Below are positions 4,803 through 5,701 of a stretch of 5,701 nt of DNA, piece after piece; position 1 is the stretch's first letter, and the number at the start of each line of letters is the position of its first letter. Source of the stretch: Thermoguttaceae bacterium. Lineage in GTDB: Bacteria > Planctomycetota > Planctomycetia > Pirellulales > Thermoguttaceae. Under the pieces are notes generated by a model. It searched no databases. It worked only from the letters and a program-made list of their open reading frames with translations, and was not told the origin of the DNA. Made by a program: the position numbers and the translations under genes. Location: assembly GCA_017549085.1 (NCBI GenBank), contig JAFYVO010000396.1, positions 1-5,701 on the forward strand. The letters run 5' to 3'.

Positions 4803-5701
4803 TTATTTGAAGTCCATTTTCAGAACGCCGCCGGAGAGACCGTCTTGAAGTTGAACTTCGACGCGGACGCGAACCGCTTCGATTTCCGCGAAATTGACGA
4901 CGATTTCCTTGTCGCGCTCGACCGAGTAAGCGTCGGTCGTTTCGACTTCTTTCCACGGGGCGCCGTCTTCGGTTTGGTACGTCAGTTTCCACGATTTCGG
5001 AGTCGCGCAACCGCCTTTTTGTTTCGTGTCGTCGAACCAGTAAAGGGTCGCGCTCTTGAACTTACGCGCTTTCGGGTATTCCATTTGGAACCACTCTTTG
5101 GAGCCCTTGCGCGGCCACCACGTCGCTCGCGGGACGTTTTGATCGCCGGAGTGTTTCGGGTTCCCGGCGTTCGTGCCGTCGAAGAGGGAGCGTTCGTCGG
5201 TGAAGAAGGAACCGGTAAGTTCCGGAGAATTGGCGATTTGCGGGACTTCGTCCGTCAGGAGCGACGCGTCGAGCGGCTTGTACAGAATCGGCAGCCCTTC
5301 GGCGTCGATCCAGTTCGCTTCTTTGCCGAGTTCGGAATCGGCGGCGGGCGCGTCGGTCAAGCCGACTTGGCGAACCCAAACGGCCATTTTACCGGCGGCG
5401 CGGTTGTCCCAAACGCAGTACGGAATCGCGACGAGCGTTCGGCCTTCGTAATCCTTCGCGAGGATAACGTCGACTTTGCGGGCGGCGCTGTTCTTCGTCG
5501 CGTCGTTGACGTTGTTCCCGGCGATAACGCGTTCTTCGATCTTGAATTGCGGGTCTTTCGCGAGGATAATGCGATCGACGCGAACGCCCGGGTTGTCGAC
5601 TTGTTCGAAGCAGTAAACGACCGGGCCGCGTTTCAGGGCGACGCGTCCGAGGTCGTCTTTCACTTTCGGATTCGCGATCGTGCGGACGACCGGCGTTTCG
5701 A
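4803..5701 (-). CDS. GH127-type beta-L-arabinofuranosidase, C-terminal part with discoidin-like tail (5' end outside window)
   Basis: The frame runs unbroken from the right edge to a TAA at 4805-4803, giving 298 visible codons (4806-5699). An in-frame GTG at 5663 is internal, because homology-like sequence continues upstream of it. Window residues 18-32 (GRVALKRGPVVYCFE) and 87-110 (RTLVAIPYCVWDNR, then KMAVWV) are hallmarks of the C-terminal beta-sandwich of GH127/DUF1680 glycosidases, which release beta-L-arabinofuranose from plant glycans. A linker of about 40 residues (113-152) leads to a discoidin-like module (153-298) with FDGTNAGNPKHSGDQNVPRA (173-192), TWWPRKGSKEWFQMEY (193-208), YWFDDTKQKGGCATPKSW (220-237) and VQLQDGLSGG (282-291); this tail is common in GH127 of plant-polysaccharide degraders. 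The catalytic (alpha/alpha)6 domain with its Zn-bound cysteines, and any signal peptide, lie outside the window. The gene ends at a strong terminator. Family call is firm; GH146-like relatives cannot be wholly excluded from the tail alone. Confidence 0.9.
   Translation of the reverse strand, partial: ETPVVRTIANPKVKDDLGRVALKRGPVVYCFEQVDNPGVRVDRIILAKDPQFKIEERVIAGNNVNDATKNSAARKVDVILAKDYEGRTLVAIPYCVWDNRAAGKMAVWVRQVGLTDAPAADSELGKEANWIDAEGLPILYKPLDASLLTDEVPQIANSPELTGSFFTDERSLFDGTNAGNPKHSGDQNVPRATWWPRKGSKEWFQMEYPKARKFKSATLYWFDDTKQKGGCATPKSWKLTYQTEDGAPWKEVETTDAYSVERDKEIVVNFAEIEAVRVRVEVQLQDGLSGGVLKMDFK

Noticed and set aside
5661..5663. GTG as the start of the rightmost gene
   Set aside because: The frame continues to the window edge with GH127-like residues (VVRTIANPK) directly before it, so the GTG is an internal valine and the gene is cut by the window.

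Overview
The window (moderately GC-rich, very rich in CGTCG/CGACG words) looks like a chromosomal segment of a Planctomycetota-type bacterium. The clues are tandem SUMF1/FGE-fold genes, a GH127 arabinofuranosidase with a C-terminal discoidin-like tail, Shine-Dalgarno sites, and NCG-ending codons for Thr, Ser and Ala. The phylum is an inference; Verrucomicrobiota, Kiritimatiellota or Lentisphaerota are possible. No mobile element, CRISPR array, tRNA or rRNA was seen.

Layout. The left end (1-1151) is a plus-strand pair of FGE-sulfatase (SUMF1/EgtB/PvdO fold) genes. Only the last 67 codons of the first are present; the second is complete. Everything to the right is on the minus strand. In transcription order it runs from the right edge: a 5'-truncated GH127 glycosidase (>5701-4803), a DHH/DHHA1 phosphoesterase of the NrnA type (4559-3543), a YmdB-type macro-domain hydrolase (3391-2876), and an NhaP2-type K+/H+ antiporter with a C-terminal RCK_C domain (2804-1233). 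The antiporter and the complete SUMF1 gene converge on an 81-bp gap holding an intrinsic terminator that reads in the minus direction.

How they relate. The GH127 gene ends at a strong intrinsic terminator (4726-4763), so it belongs to a separate carbohydrate-degrading unit. The nrnA gene has its own near-consensus sigma-70-type promoter (TTGACA, 16 bp, TAAAAT). Its predicted transcript would begin almost exactly at the base of a GC-rich hairpin. The nrnA, macro and antiporter genes run in one direction with gaps of 151 and 71 bp and no clear intrinsic terminator between them. They may be partly co-transcribed, though an AT-rich promoter-like box before the macro gene suggests a second start. 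Two act on nucleotide metabolites (nanoRNA/pAp and ADP-ribose derivatives) and the third on ion balance, so any functional link is speculative.

I found no clear new defence or mobile system. The items most worth a second look are the 5'-terminal hairpin of nrnA, the 11-bp inverted repeat just upstream of its promoter, and the codon-level similarity of the two SUMF1 paralogs around divergent loops.
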